Assembly (NCBI GenBank): GCA_013397435.1
Contig: VZRG01000007.1
Location: 1,501,281-1,565,280, forward strand
Source of the DNA: Erythrocercus mccallii
Lineage: Eukaryota; Chordata; Aves; Passeriformes; Dicruridae
Reading direction: 5' to 3'
Length of the DNA stretch: 64,000 nucleotides
Part shown: piece by piece, positions 62,044 through 64,000 of the stretch
Layout of the letters: every line of letters begins with the position of its first letter
How positions within the stretch are numbered: position 1 is the first letter of the stretch
Translations under genes and position numbers: made by a program
Notes under the pieces: model-generated
The model's database searches: none
The model's input: only the letters and a program-made list of their open reading frames with translations
Told to the model about the DNA's origin: nothing

Positions 62044-64000
62044 AGGATATGGGTGAAGAGAAATTCTTGACAAAACACACAATGATACACCACCCAGATC
62101 CATTTTGTCTGAGAAATTGATAAACTAATCTGTTTTGGTCATTCACTAGAAAAGATAACCTTTCCCCAGAACAACCTGGGTTTGTGAAGAAGCAATGCCT
62201 GTGATTATTTCTGTGAAAATATTAATCATGAATGTTATAAAACATGATACAATAAAAGCAGTGGCAAAATTAGTGACTTCCTCTAACTTTATTTTAAGAA
62301 ATAAAAATAATGAATAATAGGTAGATCTCATCCACATAGAGAATTGGTTTGGAACATTCTGCTAGAATTGTGAAGTTAAAACTTGTATGCATAACTTTTT
62401 CTAGAAAAGGCATAGCAAAAAAACCTAGAGTTCACTACGTTGCAATTACAATTTCCATAGAGGATTTCTAATATTCATAAAGCTCTTATCAGGTACTACT
62501 ACAATTTCTAACAAACACCAAAGCAACATGTACCCTTTTTCACTTTAGTGATACTAGATTAAATCTAATTCCTGACAACAGCAATGAAAACTTGGAAATT
62601 TAACAGAAATAGTTCATCAGCTAGAAGAATGATGAAGACTGAGTAAAATTAGAAGTCTCAATATCAAAAAACCCTCAAAGAAATCAGTCAGAGACAAGCA
62701 AAGGGGCAGACCAAAACAGAGATGAGAGAAGGGTGTATTAACAACTGGCTGGAAAAAAATGACCTCAAGATAATCATTTATCTGCCTATCATTTACCTAA
62801 GAGGACTCATATGTATTTCATGAGAATCATTTAGCATATGAATTATTTTCTTCTTCTGTTGTATGGCAACATAATGAGGACTAAAGGAAAAAGAAATCCA
62901 CAAAAGCCAATGGTTTCCACTTCTAGGACAAGAACATGTAGATCAGAGTGGAGCAAGGTTGTTATTCCTGCTATCCTTATGCTTTAAAGTCACTAGAAGT
63001 TGAAATCAGCTTTTCTAGAACATTGAGAAGAAGGCGTCAATCAATATTATTAAGGCTGGATGAGATACATGACAGTTTAGGGGCATGTTTTCTGGAAGAA
63101 GATTGAAAACAGAATGATCAAGCCTGAGCAAGTTGTAGAGAGACTTTCATTCATCACTGTAGTACTGCAGAAATCTCATTCCCCCCTCAGACTCTTTTCC
63201 AAAAACTCTTGTTAAGCAGGAATTATATCTGCAACTAGCACTCTAGATCAGTTAATGGGTAGTGATGGCAAAGTTCATAAGTTCATTAAGTTCTGATTTG
63301 GACAGCTACTGAGGAAAAATAGCATATTGCAATTTTAAACTTTGTTTTTATCTCAGTCTATGCATAAATCTTACTTCCTACTGGTATTATGATAGCTTTA
63401 TTGTAACTGAAGCAACCAAACATCAAATTAAGTTTTCTATTTCACCTGTTTAGCTCCTAAATTCATGAAGCTCTTGTCTCATTTCCACCAGAGACAAACA
63501 GGCATGAAATATAATTCATGTACTGCAGTAACTCTGCTATATGTTTTTCATATGCTGCCTGCAGGCACAGTGAATAGGAATAAAAACTGGAACAAAACAC
63601 CAACAGATCTTGCTCTGTTCTCTGTATCTATGCTTTTAGCTCTCACTTTCTGATTATTTGTTACAGTTTCTATAGCCCTGGGAAATGACAGACACAGATA
63701 TATTCAGAGATATTGTGAATGCAGCAGCCCTTCTCTCTTCAGGGTTTCATTCCCAGGGTAAGAGGAAGAATGCCAGAACCAGCACGCTGTTCCCTCCCCT
63801 CTTCCTAGGCAAAGATCAGTGGCCCATGGAAAATTTCATACCACAAAAATCATAAGTGGGTATTATTATGAAGTCTCATGAAAAGAGTGGATGAAGATGT
63901 ACAGTTTTATTAACTAACATTTTGCATTCTATGAGTATATTGTGTTACTGTTCTCTGTACAATTTTGTTTCTTATAGCAAAGAAGGGAAGCTTCTGTCTA

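Larger units (their letters stand above)
53285..64000. other. Long unique region to window end, no gene seen
   Basis: About 10.7 kb with no recognised transposon. It contains a GC-richer island with two octamers (57640-58090), an acceptor/donor-bounded 47-bp stretch (60503-60549), an inverted octamer pair (62002-62043) and a small hairpin (56612). The open frames are short and lack domains. Confidence 0.5.

Overview
The window looks like nuclear DNA from a bird, and from a gene-poor part of it. It is AT-rich, has no long open reading frame in either direction, and its clearest features are CR1 retrotransposon fragments ending in the avian 3' signature (ATTCTATGAT-type ends). There are also two pieces resembling long terminal repeats (LTRs) of avian endogenous retroviruses. 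I cannot place it on a chromosome or name a flanking gene. Intergenic DNA or the inside of a very long intron would look the same.

Layout. Bases 1-6000 carry three CR1 copies (two minus strand, one plus) in AT-rich unique DNA. From 5.9 to 12.3 kb the sequence is mostly unique, with a SOX-like inverted motif pair, two perfect hairpins, and a pair of diverged direct repeats about 790 bp apart. The largest CR1 (12.3-13.2 kb) keeps a decayed piece of its reverse transcriptase region and has an internal deletion. An LTR-like segment lies at 16.9-17.5 kb. A small CR1 tail is at 19.7 kb, and a much older CR1/L3-like fragment is at 25.2 kb. From 25.5 to 42.3 kb there are no recognisable young repeats. 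This stretch holds a strong potential G-quadruplex (34.8 kb), a possible ancient repeat (31.1 kb) and several inverted repeats, one enclosing an octamer motif (38.07 kb). Two short CR1 tails follow at 42.4 and 46.6 kb. A minus-strand LTR fragment abuts a plus-strand CR1 at 52.7-53.3 kb. The last 10 kb are unique, with octamer motifs near 57.8-58.0 and 62.0 kb.

No protein-coding gene, tRNA, rRNA or CRISPR array can be supported. The open frames are short and have no recognisable domain. Most of those I checked start at GTG or TTG, and several are antisense to CR1. Two weak exon-like signals (44.2 and 60.5 kb) are given only as candidates. I found no convincing new biological system. The items most worth checking are the 34.8 kb quadruplex, the 10.8/11.6 kb duplicated segment, the ancient CR1 at 25.2 kb and the inverted octamer elements. 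CR1 and LTR names rest on remembered family consensus, not on a database search.
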